64,000 nt of DNA from an uncultured Candidatus Melainabacteria bacterium (lineage in GTDB: Bacteria; Cyanobacteriota; Vampirovibrionia; Gastranaerophilales; Gastranaerophilaceae), in the NCBI GenBank assembly GCA_932182025.1, contig CAKNXK010000020.1, positions 35,933 to 99,932 of the forward strand, in the 5' to 3' direction. Within the stretch, counting starts at the first letter, position 1. Each line of letters starts with the position of its first letter. Of this stretch, positions 1 to 7,510 are shown piece after piece. The translations under genes and the position numbers were made by a program. The notes below the pieces were generated by a model. That model was given only the letters and a program-made list of their open reading frames with translations, was not told the origin of the DNA and did not search any database.

Positions 1-1348
1 CGATGTCTTTGTAATTTGTTAAATAATCAAGATTATTATTAAAGATTGCATTCCCAACCATGCTGTTAACGTGAACAGAGTATTCAAGTTCGTTTGTATG
101 GTTTTGTAATAGTTTTTCTTTGATATTATTCAATTCTTTTTGTGTAGGTTCTTTGAGATTTGAGATTATATCAAATATAACCTTAAGTGCTTCTTCTGAT
201 TTCTCCTCGCTGCATTCTAAACCATAGTATATCATTGTCGGGTTATTAGGATTTGTACTTACTTTTTCCATTCCAAATGCAGGATGAGTGCTGTTTAATC
301 TTTTTAGTTCTTTATTTAAATTTGTTTTTGAAGATAATAAATAGTTGTTTAGTATTTCAAATATTATTTTTGATTTTGTGTCATTGTTTTTAGGACCGGT
401 AAAACCGAATAATATATTGGCAGAAGATGCTTTGTCTGTTATAAAATCTTTTCTGACAGTTGTTTTTATAGGAGTTAATGTTGTTTCAAAGTTCTTTCCG
501 TTTGATGTTTTGTTGGATAAGAAAAGCTTTGAAACCATTTCGATGGTCTCTTGCGGGTTAATATTTCCCGTAATAACAAGATTCATATTATCAGGAGTGT
601 AATATTTATTGTAATAGTTTTTGATATCATCCTGTGTGAGATTTTGGATATGTTTAACGCTGCCTCCGACAAGTTCATCTGCAGAGCTTCTTATATTAAA
701 TAATGACCTGACTGTTTCATCCATTGCAATAGTCTGCGGGTTATCTAAAATCATGTTGATTTCAGAACAAACAGGGCCTTTTTCTTTTGTAATCATATTA
801 TCAGCAAGTGTCAAATCATCACTCATTGAAGCAATAACTTGCAGCTGTCTTTCTAAATCACTTTTATCCAAAAGCGGAGTTGAATTGACATAATCGGTTA
901 AAGCATAGTTTGTGCTTGCATTTGTCCAGCCTCCAAGTTGTTCAATTTTTTTAAATGAATCACCTTGATTAAGTTTTAGATACCCTTCAGAACCGTTAGT
1001 TCCGTTAAAAGCCATGTGTTCCAGAAAATGACTAATCCCTTTTATGTTGTCAGTTTCGTTCATAGAGCCAACATTAACATAGTTTTTAACAGTAGTAGGA
1101 GAATCTTCCATTGGAATTATTGTGACCCTTTGACCGTTGGCAAGTTTATAGGGGTAAATAAGCAATCCGTTTTCGGTTTTAAGAGTTTCCATTGCAGTAT
1201 ATTTCTGCGGAGTTTTTACTGCAAAATCAGGAGTTATACTGCCTAACTCCGTAATTTGAGGGTTGTTATTTACTATTTCCTGTTTTTGGGTGAATGTTTG
1301 CACATTTTTGAACAAAACAGGATTGATATTTCCTACTTTCATAACCAT
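1..1348 (-). CDS. M16 family zinc metallopeptidase (partial, runs off the window)
   Basis: Reads leftward and leaves the window at base 1, so only the first ~449 residues are visible. The inverted zinc motif HFLEH sits at residues 107-111, and a KEKGPV...SEI segment about 80 residues later is where M16 (pitrilysin/processing peptidase) enzymes place the third zinc ligand. No signal peptide is seen; a ~60-residue N-terminal extension precedes the peptidase fold. ATG at 1348 was taken as start; an in-frame ATG six bases later is equally possible, and neither has a clear Shine-Dalgarno site. A copy of the ATTTACCCC nonamer lies in its codons at 1151-1159 (Ile-Tyr-Pro). Only 35 bases separate it from the radical SAM gene upstream on the same strand, so the two may be co-transcribed. 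Substrate unknown. Confidence 0.88.
   Translation of the reverse strand, partial: MVMKVGNINPVLFKNVQTFTQKQEIVNNNPQITELGSITPDFAVKTPQKYTAMETLKTENGLLIYPYKLANGQRVTIIPMEDSPTTVKNYVNVGSMNETDNIKGISHFLEHMAFNGTNGSEGYLKLNQGDSFKKIEQLGGWTNASTNYALTDYVNSTPLLDKSDLERQLQVIASMSDDLTLADNMITKEKGPVCSEINMILDNPQTIAMDETVRSLFNIRSSADELVGGSVKHIQNLTQDDIKNYYNKYYTPDNMNLVITGNINPQETIEMVSKLFLSNKTSNGKNFETTLTPIKTTVRKDFITDKASSANILFGFTGPKNNDTKSKIIFEILNNYLLSSKTNLNKELKRLNSTHPAFGMEKVSTNPNNPTMIYYGLECSEEKSEEALKVIFDIISNLKEPTQKELNNIKEKLLQNHTNELEYSVHVNSMVGNAIFNNNLDYLTNYKDI
1151..1159 (-). repeat. ATTTACCCC nonamer, copy 1
   Basis: Exact copy on the minus strand inside the M16 peptidase gene, read in frame as Ile-Tyr-Pro with the uncommon Pro codon CCC. 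See the finding on this motif. Confidence 0.7.
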
Positions 1349-1383
1349 ATTATATATAAAACGCTTAGAGTGTAAAAATTGCG

Positions 1384-2823
1384 TTATTGTTGCAGTTTGT
1401 TAAAAATATCAATGTTTATTTTGTTCTTAGTAACAGGTAAATCTTCTTGCAGATTTGGTCTTATAGGAGATGTGGTTTTGCCAGATGCAGATAGATTTAA
1501 TTTTATTTCTGTAGGATATGTTGAGTTATATGTCGTAAGATAAAAATCCCCGTTGGCATCGGTTATTCCGCAAAATTTGCAATCTATAATTGCTTGAAGC
1601 GGATTGTTCATTGTTTTAACAGTATTATTTGCCAATTCTATATCTTCATTCGTTAGTTTTAAATGATAATTCTCTGTATTGCTTAACTTTAATAGTTTTT
1701 CGGTGTAATCTATAGCATTGCGAACCTTATATAATTTTTGGTATTCATTAAGTTTATTAGTGATGTCTTGAGGGGTTTTGATATATTTATTTTCTGTATT
1801 TAAGTCTTCGGTATAAAGTTCTTTTAGCTTACTAATTGTTTCTTTGAATAAACTATCTAAATCCTTTTCGGTAAAACCATCTAATTCTTTTATGTCATCG
1901 CGAATACTTCTTGCGATAAGTTTAAAATTCTTGCTTCCTACAAGAGGTGTGAATGTGTAAAGAACATTCGCCATTCTTGTTGTGTATAAATTACGCATTT
2001 TATTTGCTTTTTCAACTTTGTTTTCTTTTGCCAGAATTAAACTTCTTGTGTATGAAGAATGAAAAGGATTAAATGATATATTTACCCCCAATTTATCTCT
2101 TAGATTCGGGTTTTTAATAAAATACTCAACATATTTCTCTGCCCGTATTTGAGCGGGTTTGTTGTTAGGAAACCAACCGCACGTATCAAACAAAACTTCA
2201 AATCCGGTGGCATCCAAGAGCTCTTTGCTTATATCAATAAAATCGTGTTCCTGCCCTAAATTATCTTTTAAAACTAAATCAATGCAATCTGCGTCATGGA
2301 AAGGTGTTACATAGTTTCTGCCGTCATTTATTATCTCATTTTCAGGCGACATTGCCATGAATCCAAGTCTTTTATTTAACTCTTTTATTCCGCCGGTTAT
2401 TGATGTAAAGTCTTCCCAGCTCATTTTGTTGATTTTTTCGCTATTCTCTTTTATTGGAGGGCGAGCATCTGCATAGCAATGAGAACACATATTCCTGCAC
2501 CCTCTGGAGATAGCAAATTCTCTGGCTGATGTTAAATAAAATGCAATCTCTTTCATATTCAAACCTTTGAATACTTTTATGCCTTCCTGTATTCCCTCAA
2601 GCCTATTTAAATCTAAATCATATAAACTTGTTTTAGCGTTAATATTATTACAAGTGCTCAGGTATTGTTTTGCTTTAAAATACTTTGGTGACAAAGCTTT
2701 AAAAGACGGAGGTGTAAATAATATTGTAGTTGCAGAATTTTTTTGTTCTGCCAGTTTATCTTGTTTTTGTATGTATTTGGGCGATATGTGATTATTATAA
2801 GTGGGTGATTGTAGAATTTTCAT
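1384..2823 (-). CDS. radical SAM protein of unknown function
   Basis: Carries the radical SAM cluster motif CRNMCSHC (CX3CX2C; cysteines at about residues 109, 113 and 116), which binds the [4Fe-4S] cluster that cleaves S-adenosylmethionine. A single further CX2C pair (CKFC) lies near the C-terminus, too few cysteines for a full SPASM domain. About 100 residues precede the motif and do not look like a signal peptide. I use ATG 2823, preceded by AGGAG 13 bases upstream; the longer frame from TTG 2859 would begin beside the speD terminator and is less likely. Downstream on the same strand is the M16 peptidase. Radical SAM enzymes paired with M16 peptidases occur in peptide-modification loci, but no precursor peptide is visible, so the role is open. 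It contains one ATTTACCCC nonamer (2080-2088). Confidence 0.8.
   Translation of the reverse strand: MKILQSPTYNNHISPKYIQKQDKLAEQKNSATTILFTPPSFKALSPKYFKAKQYLSTCNNINAKTSLYDLDLNRLEGIQEGIKVFKGLNMKEIAFYLTSAREFAISRGCRNMCSHCYADARPPIKENSEKINKMSWEDFTSITGGIKELNKRLGFMAMSPENEIINDGRNYVTPFHDADCIDLVLKDNLGQEHDFIDISKELLDATGFEVLFDTCGWFPNNKPAQIRAEKYVEYFIKNPNLRDKLGVNISFNPFHSSYTRSLILAKENKVEKANKMRNLYTTRMANVLYTFTPLVGSKNFKLIARSIRDDIKELDGFTEKDLDSLFKETISKLKELYTEDLNTENKYIKTPQDITNKLNEYQKLYKVRNAIDYTEKLLKLSNTENYHLKLTNEDIELANNTVKTMNNPLQAIIDCKFCGITDANGDFYLTTYNSTYPTEIKLNLSASGKTTSPIRPNLQEDLPVTKNKINIDIFNKLQQ
2080..2088 (+). repeat. ATTTACCCC nonamer, copy 2
   Basis: Exact copy on the plus strand inside the leftward radical SAM gene; in that gene it is read as Gly-Val-Asn. 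Confidence 0.7.
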
Positions 2824-2860
2824 ATCAATATGAAAACTCCTAAAAATAAAATTTGCCAAG

Positions 2861-2887
2861 AAAAAACCGCTCTATTGAGCGGTTTTT
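2861..2887 (-). terminator. Rho-independent terminator of speD
   Basis: Inverted repeat ACCGCTC/GAGCGGT with a 4-base loop, flanked by A and T tracts. It follows the speD stop directly in the leftward direction and ends in a T run on that strand. Confidence 0.85.
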
Positions 2888-3346
2888 CTATTCTTCAAAT
2901 TGTTCTGCAACTTCAAACGGCTGTTCTGCCAATTTGAGAGTTTCTCTATCTATTATTCCTCTCTTAAGTTCTGTAAAAGAAGCTTTTTGAGAGTTAAACA
3001 TTTTCTTTAAGAATTCGTATGCAACTTTAGGGTCGCATTTTGTGCCGCAAGTGAATAAATCTACTGCTGCGTAACCTAATTCAGGCCATGTATGAATTGC
3101 CAAGTGACTTTCTGAGATAATAACGACACCGCTAACTCCGTATGGGTTAAACATGTGGAAACATTTTTGTACTATTGTGGCTCCGCATTCAAGGGCTGCG
3201 TCAACCATGTGTTTTTCGACTTTGTCGATATTATTGAGAACGTTTGAATCACATTCAAAAAACTCTGCTAAGACGTGTTGTCCTAAGTTTACTTTGTCCA
3301 AGTGCTGTTCTTCCAGCGCGTCAATTGAAGATGAAACTATTGCCAA
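2888..3346 (-). CDS. speD: S-adenosylmethionine decarboxylase proenzyme
   Basis: Makes decarboxylated S-adenosylmethionine, the aminopropyl donor for spermidine. The pyruvoyl-forming site is ESHLAIHTWPE: the chain would be cut between Glu79 and Ser80. His85 and Cys100 fall at the same spacing (+5, +20) as His68 and Cys83 from Ser63 in the Thermotoga-type enzyme. Length, 152 residues, is somewhat longer than the ~125-130 of short bacterial forms because of a ~15-residue N-terminal extension. The start is TTG 3346: AGGAGG lies 8 bases upstream. An ATG at 3351 between them is out of frame and closes after four codons. A terminator follows. No spermidine synthase gene is in the window, but a PLP decarboxylase lies at 4387 and mtnA at 14414. 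Confidence 0.95.
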   Translation of the reverse strand: MAIVSSSIDALEEQHLDKVNLGQHVLAEFFECDSNVLNNIDKVEKHMVDAALECGATIVQKCFHMFNPYGVSGVVIISESHLAIHTWPELGYAAVDLFTCGTKCDPKVAYEFLKKMFNSQKASFTELKRGIIDRETLKLAEQPFEVAEQFEE

Positions 3347-3562
3347 TTCATGTGCCTCCTTTATACTTAAAATTTAGTAACCCTAATATATTACTATAAA
3401 AAACGAAAAATTTGTACAATTTACACTTTTTCGATGTAAATTTAATAATTTGTTACAAATTGCGGTCTAATATAAAGATTATGTAAGGAAATCTTAATTT
3501 CCTAAAAATTTATTTTATAATGTGTATATTAAAAGAAATAATTATGTGAAGGAGATATTGAA

Positions 3563-3844
3563 ATGCAATTGGTAGACGAAATTCTTTGTAAATTAGAAAC
3601 AGCTGATAATACAACTAAAAATAAATTAGAAAATGTTCTTGTTGAGCAAGGCACAGCTGTAGTTCCTGAATTAGTTAGTAAATTGCAAGAAGTTCGCGGA
3701 GTCCAAAGAGGCGTTGTAGCAATGGCTCTTATCAGAATTGGTGAAGCTTCTGTTGAATACCTTAAAAAAGCTGCTTCTGATAATAAAGATTTTGCTTGGG
3801 CTGCTAAATACTTGATTTCTGAGATTAAGGGAATTGCAGCTTAA
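3563..3844 (+). CDS. small HEAT-repeat-like protein
   Basis: 93 residues, wholly helical in appearance, with alternating amphipathic helices (for example VVPELVSKLQEV and VVAMALIRIGEASVEYLKKA) typical of one or two HEAT/PBS-lyase-like repeats. No signal peptide, membrane segment or catalytic motif. AAGGAG lies 8 bases before ATG 3563, a strong ribosome binding site. It is followed by a structured intergenic repeat (3855-3944) and then rnhA on the same strand. Function unknown; such short HEAT proteins usually act as protein-protein adaptors, which here is only inference. Confidence 0.75.
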   Translation: MQLVDEILCKLETADNTTKNKLENVLVEQGTAVVPELVSKLQEVRGVQRGVVAMALIRIGEASVEYLKKAASDNKDFAWAAKYLISEIKGIAA

Positions 3845-3854
3845 TTTTCAACAA

Positions 3855-3944
3855 GGGGCGGAACACATTGGTTTTTGTCCAAATAGGTTTATTTACTGCA
3901 GGTGTTCCTTTGGGTCAGATTACAAGTGGGTTCAAGATGGTAAG
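3855..3944 (+). repeat. structured intergenic repeat, copy B
   Basis: Shares GGGCGG.ACACATT and TACAAGTGGGTTCA with copy A at 50.1 kb. Stem P1 pairs GGAACAC (3860-3866) with GTGTTCC (3902-3908); a second hairpin pairs 3910-3916 with 3929-3935, partly through G-U. The element lies between a HEAT gene and rnhA and overlaps the rnhA start codon region. Confidence 0.7.
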
Positions 3945-4407
3945 AGTAAATATTTATACAGATGGTGCATGTAGCGGAAACCCGGGAGCCGGAGGCTACG
4001 GCACCATTTTAGTTCATGTTGATGAAAATGGTGTTAAACATGAGAAAGAGCTTTCAGAAGGTTATAAATTAACTACTAATAATCAAATGGAATTATTGGC
4101 GGTTATTATTGGTTTAGAAGCGCTTAAGAAACCATGTGATGTTACTATTTATTCTGATAGTAAATATGTTATTGATGCTTTTGAGAAAAACTGGATTGAT
4201 GGTTGGATTAAAAAAGGCTGGAAAACTGCAAGTAAATCACCTGTAAAAAATGTCGATTTATGGAAGCGTCTTCTTGCTGCTAAGGAAAAACACCAGGTTG
4301 AGTTTATTTGGGTAAAAGGTCATGCCGGACATGAATACAATGAACGCTGTGATTCATTGGCGGTTGCGGCATCAAAAAAAGATGACTTAAAGACGGAGAT
4401 TGCTTAG
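3937..4407 (+). CDS. rnhA: ribonuclease HI
   Basis: Degrades the RNA strand of RNA-DNA hybrids. At 156 residues it matches the usual ~155. The catalytic carboxylates are all visible: Asp9 (YTDGACSGNPG), Glu52 (NQMELLAV), Asp74 (YSDSKYV), His129 (KGHAGH) and Asp139 (NERCDSLA). I start it at ATG 3937 because the family begins a few residues before YTDGAC; a longer in-frame extension from TTG 3868 would only translate the structured repeat. The ribosome binding site is weak (GTGGG), and the stem of that repeat may control access. The 3' end overlaps the convergent decarboxylase gene by 21 bases, so there is no room for a terminator. Confidence 0.95.
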   Translation: MVRVNIYTDGACSGNPGAGGYGTILVHVDENGVKHEKELSEGYKLTTNNQMELLAVIIGLEALKKPCDVTIYSDSKYVIDAFEKNWIDGWIKKGWKTASKSPVKNVDLWKRLLAAKEKHQVEFIWVKGHAGHEYNERCDSLAVAASKKDDLKTEIA

Positions 4408-5394
4408 TTTTTTTAGTTTTTTTGCAGAAGTTCCTATTCCGCATAATAGCATTGTAGAAATTTCATTGGTGCGCTCATCTTCTATTCCGTATTGTTCAAA
4501 TAGAATTTCAGAAAGTTCGAACCCGCTTAATCCTTCTTTCTTAATGAGAATTTTTGTTATATCATCTCCGCCCTGTGGTAAATTAAGCTCTTTTATATTG
4601 TCTATAAGCGTTTCTATTGCTTTTTGTCCGCGAACAGAGTTTAGATAGTTTATATTTGCTTCAATCGTTGCAAGCATTGGATATGAAGGCGATGTTGTTG
4701 AAATCATATTCAATGCTTCTGTCGGGTCTATATTATTCGAATGTAATAGTGCTGTAGGGTTTAGTCCTCCTGCGGTTTTATGTAGTGACTGAACCGTGAA
4801 ATCTGCAAACTTTACGGCTGATTGAGGCAGTCTGTTAGAGAACGGATAAAGCGCTCCATGTGCTTCGTCTGCTATAAGTGTAATGTTGTACTGCTTGCAA
4901 ATTTTACTTATTTCTTCTACATTAGCAGCCATTCCTTCGTAAGAAGGCGTTGTTATAACTATTGCATCCGGTTTATTTTTGAGTATTAGTTCTTCAACTT
5001 CTTTAGGTGTAATAGCTTTATAAACACCCCATTCTGTGTTTTGAGATAATTGGTATTCAATTATTTCTGCTCCGGCAAGTTTGCATCCGTTTTTATGACA
5101 AGGATGCGATTTTTCCCATATTAAAATTCTTTTGCATCTGCTGGCAAGGATAGATGCTATTATTCCGCTGGTAGAACCGTTTGTGAGGAATTTTGTGTAT
5201 TTCGTTCCATAAATTTTAGCGGCTTTTTTTTCTGCCTCATTTAGCCCTTTTTGCGGGTCATAGGCATCGACTTCTGATATATCGGATTTGTACCATTGGT
5301 AAAATTTATGAAATATACAAAACTTGCCTCCGTGGCTTGGAGTTGTAAATAATGTCTTATTATTCTTTGTTTTTAAAATTGAAATTAAACTCAT
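4387..5394 (-). CDS. short Orn/Lys/Arg decarboxylase-family PLP enzyme
   Basis: Fold-type I PLP enzyme like bacterial SpeA/Cad proteins: THGG-like start (TTPSHGGK), cofactor pocket LTNGSTSGIIA (about 70-80), Asp176 in ADEAHGALYPF, and Schiff-base Lys206 in SLHKTAGGLNPTALLH. The protein is 335 residues; Bacillus/cyanobacterial relatives are about 480, so most of the C-terminal substrate domain is missing though the frame ends cleanly. Family members decarboxylate arginine, lysine or ornithine to make agmatine, cadaverine or putrescine; the substrate cannot be told from sequence alone. Nearby speD supports a polyamine role. ATG 5394 lacks a strong Shine-Dalgarno site. The 3' end overlaps rnhA by 21 bases tail to tail. 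Confidence 0.82.
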   Translation of the reverse strand: MSLISILKTKNNKTLFTTPSHGGKFCIFHKFYQWYKSDISEVDAYDPQKGLNEAEKKAAKIYGTKYTKFLTNGSTSGIIASILASRCKRILIWEKSHPCHKNGCKLAGAEIIEYQLSQNTEWGVYKAITPKEVEELILKNKPDAIVITTPSYEGMAANVEEISKICKQYNITLIADEAHGALYPFSNRLPQSAVKFADFTVQSLHKTAGGLNPTALLHSNNIDPTEALNMISTTSPSYPMLATIEANINYLNSVRGQKAIETLIDNIKELNLPQGGDDITKILIKKEGLSGFELSEILFEQYGIEDERTNEISTMLLCGIGTSAKKLKKLSNLRL

Positions 5395-5469
5395 ATAATA
5401 ATTGTATCACAAATAATAAGTGTAATAATGACATTTTAAAAATAGTTCAAAAGAGTTACTGTACAAGGG

Positions 5470-5498
5470 TTGTATAAATATTAAGTGTATGTTATAAT
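5470..5498 (+). promoter_or_regulatory. sigma-70-type promoter for the 5.7 kb gene
   Basis: TTGTAT (5470-5475), a 17-base spacer, then TATAAT (5493-5498). Transcription would begin near 5505, leaving a leader of about 170 bases. Confidence 0.7.
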
Positions 5499-5504
5499 AA
5501 TAGT

Positions 5505-5676
5505 AGGGCGAGATGTTCTACATTTACCAGTCAATATTTCGCCCGATCGAAAAGTTTCCACTCTTCACATTATATATTTACCCCATTCTGTGAGCGACGG
5601 AAAGGAGTGTTACAAACCCCACACCACTCTTTAATAAAAAAGGTATCCGGTTACTTATAAACACAGGAAGAAACCT
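5505..5676 (+). promoter_or_regulatory. long structured 5' leader, possible RNA switch
   Basis: The stretch 5395-5676 holds no gene. The leader can form GGGCGA/TCGCCC (5506-5511 with 5539-5544), then CACTC/GAGTG (5559-5563 with 5605-5609) enclosing TTCACA/TGTGAG (5564-5569 with 5589-5594). The same GAGTG at 5605-5609 can instead pair with CACTC at 5625-5629, a mutually exclusive fold. GTATCC (5643-5648) can pair with GGATAC (5679-5684), which includes the G of the start codon, and the enclosed loop holds the ribosome binding site AGGAAG (5665-5670). It does not match any riboswitch class I recognise. Pairings were found by eye. Confidence 0.5.
5576..5584 (+). repeat. ATTTACCCC nonamer, copy 3
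   Basis: Exact copy in the loop of the central hairpin of the structured leader at 5505-5676. Confidence 0.7.
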
Positions 5677-6888
5677 ATGGATACATTGATTCTACAAAGA
5701 CCTAGAATTGAAAAGAACGCAACGAGTGCGGCGGGAATTATTATTGCCATTTGCTTGGCATTAAGTTTACCGGCTAGCGGCATAAGTTTAGGTAGTTATA
5801 CAGGACTTTCTCCTACGTTGAATTACATAAAAGAGGAAAAGGCAAATCGTGAAGTTATTTTTGATAAAAATATTAAAACAAAATATTCTGGAGCAAAGAT
5901 TGCTGATGTAGATAATGGTATAAAACACGTAAAAATGCTTCGCTATTATAACGGCAGACCAGTGAGAATAAATGTTGTAGAAGTTTGTCAGGATGTAAAT
6001 GAAAGTTTAAAAATTGAACCTCAAATAGCATCAGATACTCTTGCTTCCAGAAGAAAAATTGCAGGTATTGCAGCTAAAGAAAACGCTATAGTTGCTATAA
6101 ATGGAGGATATTTTAAACCTCAGACCGGTGTTCCGCTTGGAACTCTTATGATTAATAAAAAGATTTATACCGGACCAATATATGATAGGGTTGCAATGGG
6201 TATTTTTGATAACGGTTATGCAATGGCAAGAGTTCAATTAAAAGCAAGTTTAGATACAAATATAGGAGGGCTTAAAATTGATAATATCAATCAGCCTAGA
6301 ATGTTGTCTACTCATACAATCGTTTATACGCAAGAGTGGGGAAAGGTTTCTCCGCCTTCTCCTAAGTATGGTAAACAAATCGTCATAGCTGACGGGAAAC
6401 TAATTAAAGTTACTACAGAAGCTAATATTATTCCCCAAAACGGATTTGTGGTAGTAGGTTCGGCCAAAAATATTGATACGATAGTTAAGGCAAAAAGGTT
6501 TAAACTCAATATTAAGACTAATCCGGGGTGGGAAAAAGTTAATCATATTATTAGCGGTGGTCCTTATTTAATCAGAAACAATGAAGTTTATGTTGATATG
6601 ACAGCTCAAAAATTAGCTTCTATCGGAGGTAGAAACCCAAGAACTGCAATTGGTTACACAAAAGACAATCATTTGATTATGCTTACTGCTGATGGTCGTG
6701 AAGGTTCATCAATAGGTTTAACTTTGATGGAGCTGGCTAATCTCATGAAGGAATTGGGCTGTGTAAACGCTATGAATCTTGATGGAGGAGGTTCAACCGT
6801 TATGTACATAAAAGGTCAAGTAGTAAACCGACCTGCTGCGCAAGGAGGAATTCCTTTGTCGCATGTACTTGCTGTTTCTAACAGTTAA
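5677..6888 (+). CDS. phosphodiester glycosidase (NAGPA domain) family protein
   Basis: 403 residues. An N-terminal hydrophobic stretch (about 14-40) looks like a signal anchor or signal peptide. The rest matches the NAGPA/phosphodiester glycosidase domain: AINGGYF at about 145, then NPRTAIGYTKD and the hallmark NLDGGGSTVM near the C-terminus. The family cleaves phosphodiester-linked sugars, as in uncovering enzyme and wall-polymer processing in bacteria, and is often annotated as exopolysaccharide biosynthesis protein. It probably acts outside the inner membrane. It stands alone with its own promoter and a long structured leader, and is followed by a 13 bp inverted repeat. The natural substrate is not evident. 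Confidence 0.85.
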   Translation: MDTLILQRPRIEKNATSAAGIIIAICLALSLPASGISLGSYTGLSPTLNYIKEEKANREVIFDKNIKTKYSGAKIADVDNGIKHVKMLRYYNGRPVRINVVEVCQDVNESLKIEPQIASDTLASRRKIAGIAAKENAIVAINGGYFKPQTGVPLGTLMINKKIYTGPIYDRVAMGIFDNGYAMARVQLKASLDTNIGGLKIDNINQPRMLSTHTIVYTQEWGKVSPPSPKYGKQIVIADGKLIKVTTEANIIPQNGFVVVGSAKNIDTIVKAKRFKLNIKTNPGWEKVNHIISGGPYLIRNNEVYVDMTAQKLASIGGRNPRTAIGYTKDNHLIMLTADGREGSSIGLTLMELANLMKELGCVNAMNLDGGGSTVMYIKGQVVNRPAAQGGIPLSHVLAVSNS

Positions 6889-6897
6889 ACTAAGTTT

Positions 6898-6958
6898 GTA
6901 TAGGAATTATTTGTTTAAATGAGACTGGCATTTACCCCAAAAACGATAATTCCTATAC
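6898..6958 (+). repeat. 13 bp inverted repeat with nonamer in its loop
   Basis: GTATAGGAATTAT (6898-6910) is perfectly complementary to 6946-6958, with a 35-base loop containing ATTTACCCC at 6930-6938. It follows the glycosidase stop, has only a short T run, and may act as a 3' stabiliser or weak terminator. Confidence 0.6.
6930..6938 (+). repeat. ATTTACCCC nonamer, copy 4
   Basis: Exact intergenic copy inside the loop of the 6898-6958 inverted repeat. Confidence 0.7.
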
Positions 6959-6965
6959 TTTGGTA

Positions 6966-7003
6966 TTAAAAAGGTCGGATTTTCTGAAAGAAAATCCGAC
7001 CTT
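6966..7003 (-). terminator. terminator of the HU gene
   Basis: Perfect 14 bp stem (6971-6984 with 6990-7003), 5-base loop, followed on the minus strand by a run of T. It ends the leftward hup transcript. Confidence 0.85.
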
Positions 7004-7019
7004 AAAACTTTATAAAGAA

Positions 7020-7292
7020 CTACTTAACAAGTTCTTTGAAGCTTTTACCAGCAGAGAAAGCTGGAACTGTTTTAGCAGCGATTTTAAGCTCTTTACCTGT
7101 TTGAGGGTTTCTGCCAGTTCTAGCTGCTCTTTTGCGAGCTTCCCAAGTACCAAAACCAACTAAAGTTACTTTTTTACCTTTAGCAACTGTTTTTTGGATG
7201 ATTTCTAAAGTAGCTGATAATACATCAGATGAAACTTTTTGAGACAATTTAGTCTTTTTTGCAATCTCTTTTACTAATTCTTCTTTGTTCAT
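7020..7292 (-). CDS. hup: HU-family DNA-binding protein
   Basis: 90 residues, the standard HU length. Typical N-terminus MNKEELVKEIAKKTKLSQK, dimer core VTLVGFGTWEARKRAARTGRNPQTG, then the DNA-binding arm and C-terminal helix FSAGKSFKELVK. The Arg-Asn-Pro at the arm tip intercalates into DNA in this family, bending it and packing the nucleoid. Single gene with its own promoter (7362-7389) and terminator; AGGAG lies just upstream of ATG 7292. Confidence 0.97.
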   Translation of the reverse strand: MNKEELVKEIAKKTKLSQKVSSDVLSATLEIIQKTVAKGKKVTLVGFGTWEARKRAARTGRNPQTGKELKIAAKTVPAFSAGKSFKELVK

Positions 7293-7361
7293 AATAAACT
7301 CTCCTATACACTAAGTACTCTCTGGTGCACCACTATTGGTTTTCACGCACCTCTTGACTCT

Positions 7362-7389
7362 ATTATAGCCATTTTTTTAATAATTGCAA
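7362..7389 (-). promoter_or_regulatory. promoter of hup
   Basis: On the minus strand: TTGCAA (7384-7389), 16-base spacer, TATAAT (7362-7367). The leader of about 60 bases contains a short GGTGC/GCACC stem. Confidence 0.7.
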
Positions 7390-7510
7390 GCTTTTTTTAT
7401 AAAATTTACAATTATTATTGGTTTCTAACGCAAATCTTTACATAACTTTACAACATGATAATTTAAGCTATAATTAAATAGTGGTCTTTATTATAGAAAG
7501 GAGAGTTTAT

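Noticed and set aside
5505..5640. Leader at 5.5 kb as a sixth copy of the structured repeat
   Set aside because: It has a TTCACA/TGTGAG stem and a TTACAAA loop reminiscent of the family, but lacks the GG.CG..CACATT start and the CTGGT end, so similarity is not above chance.
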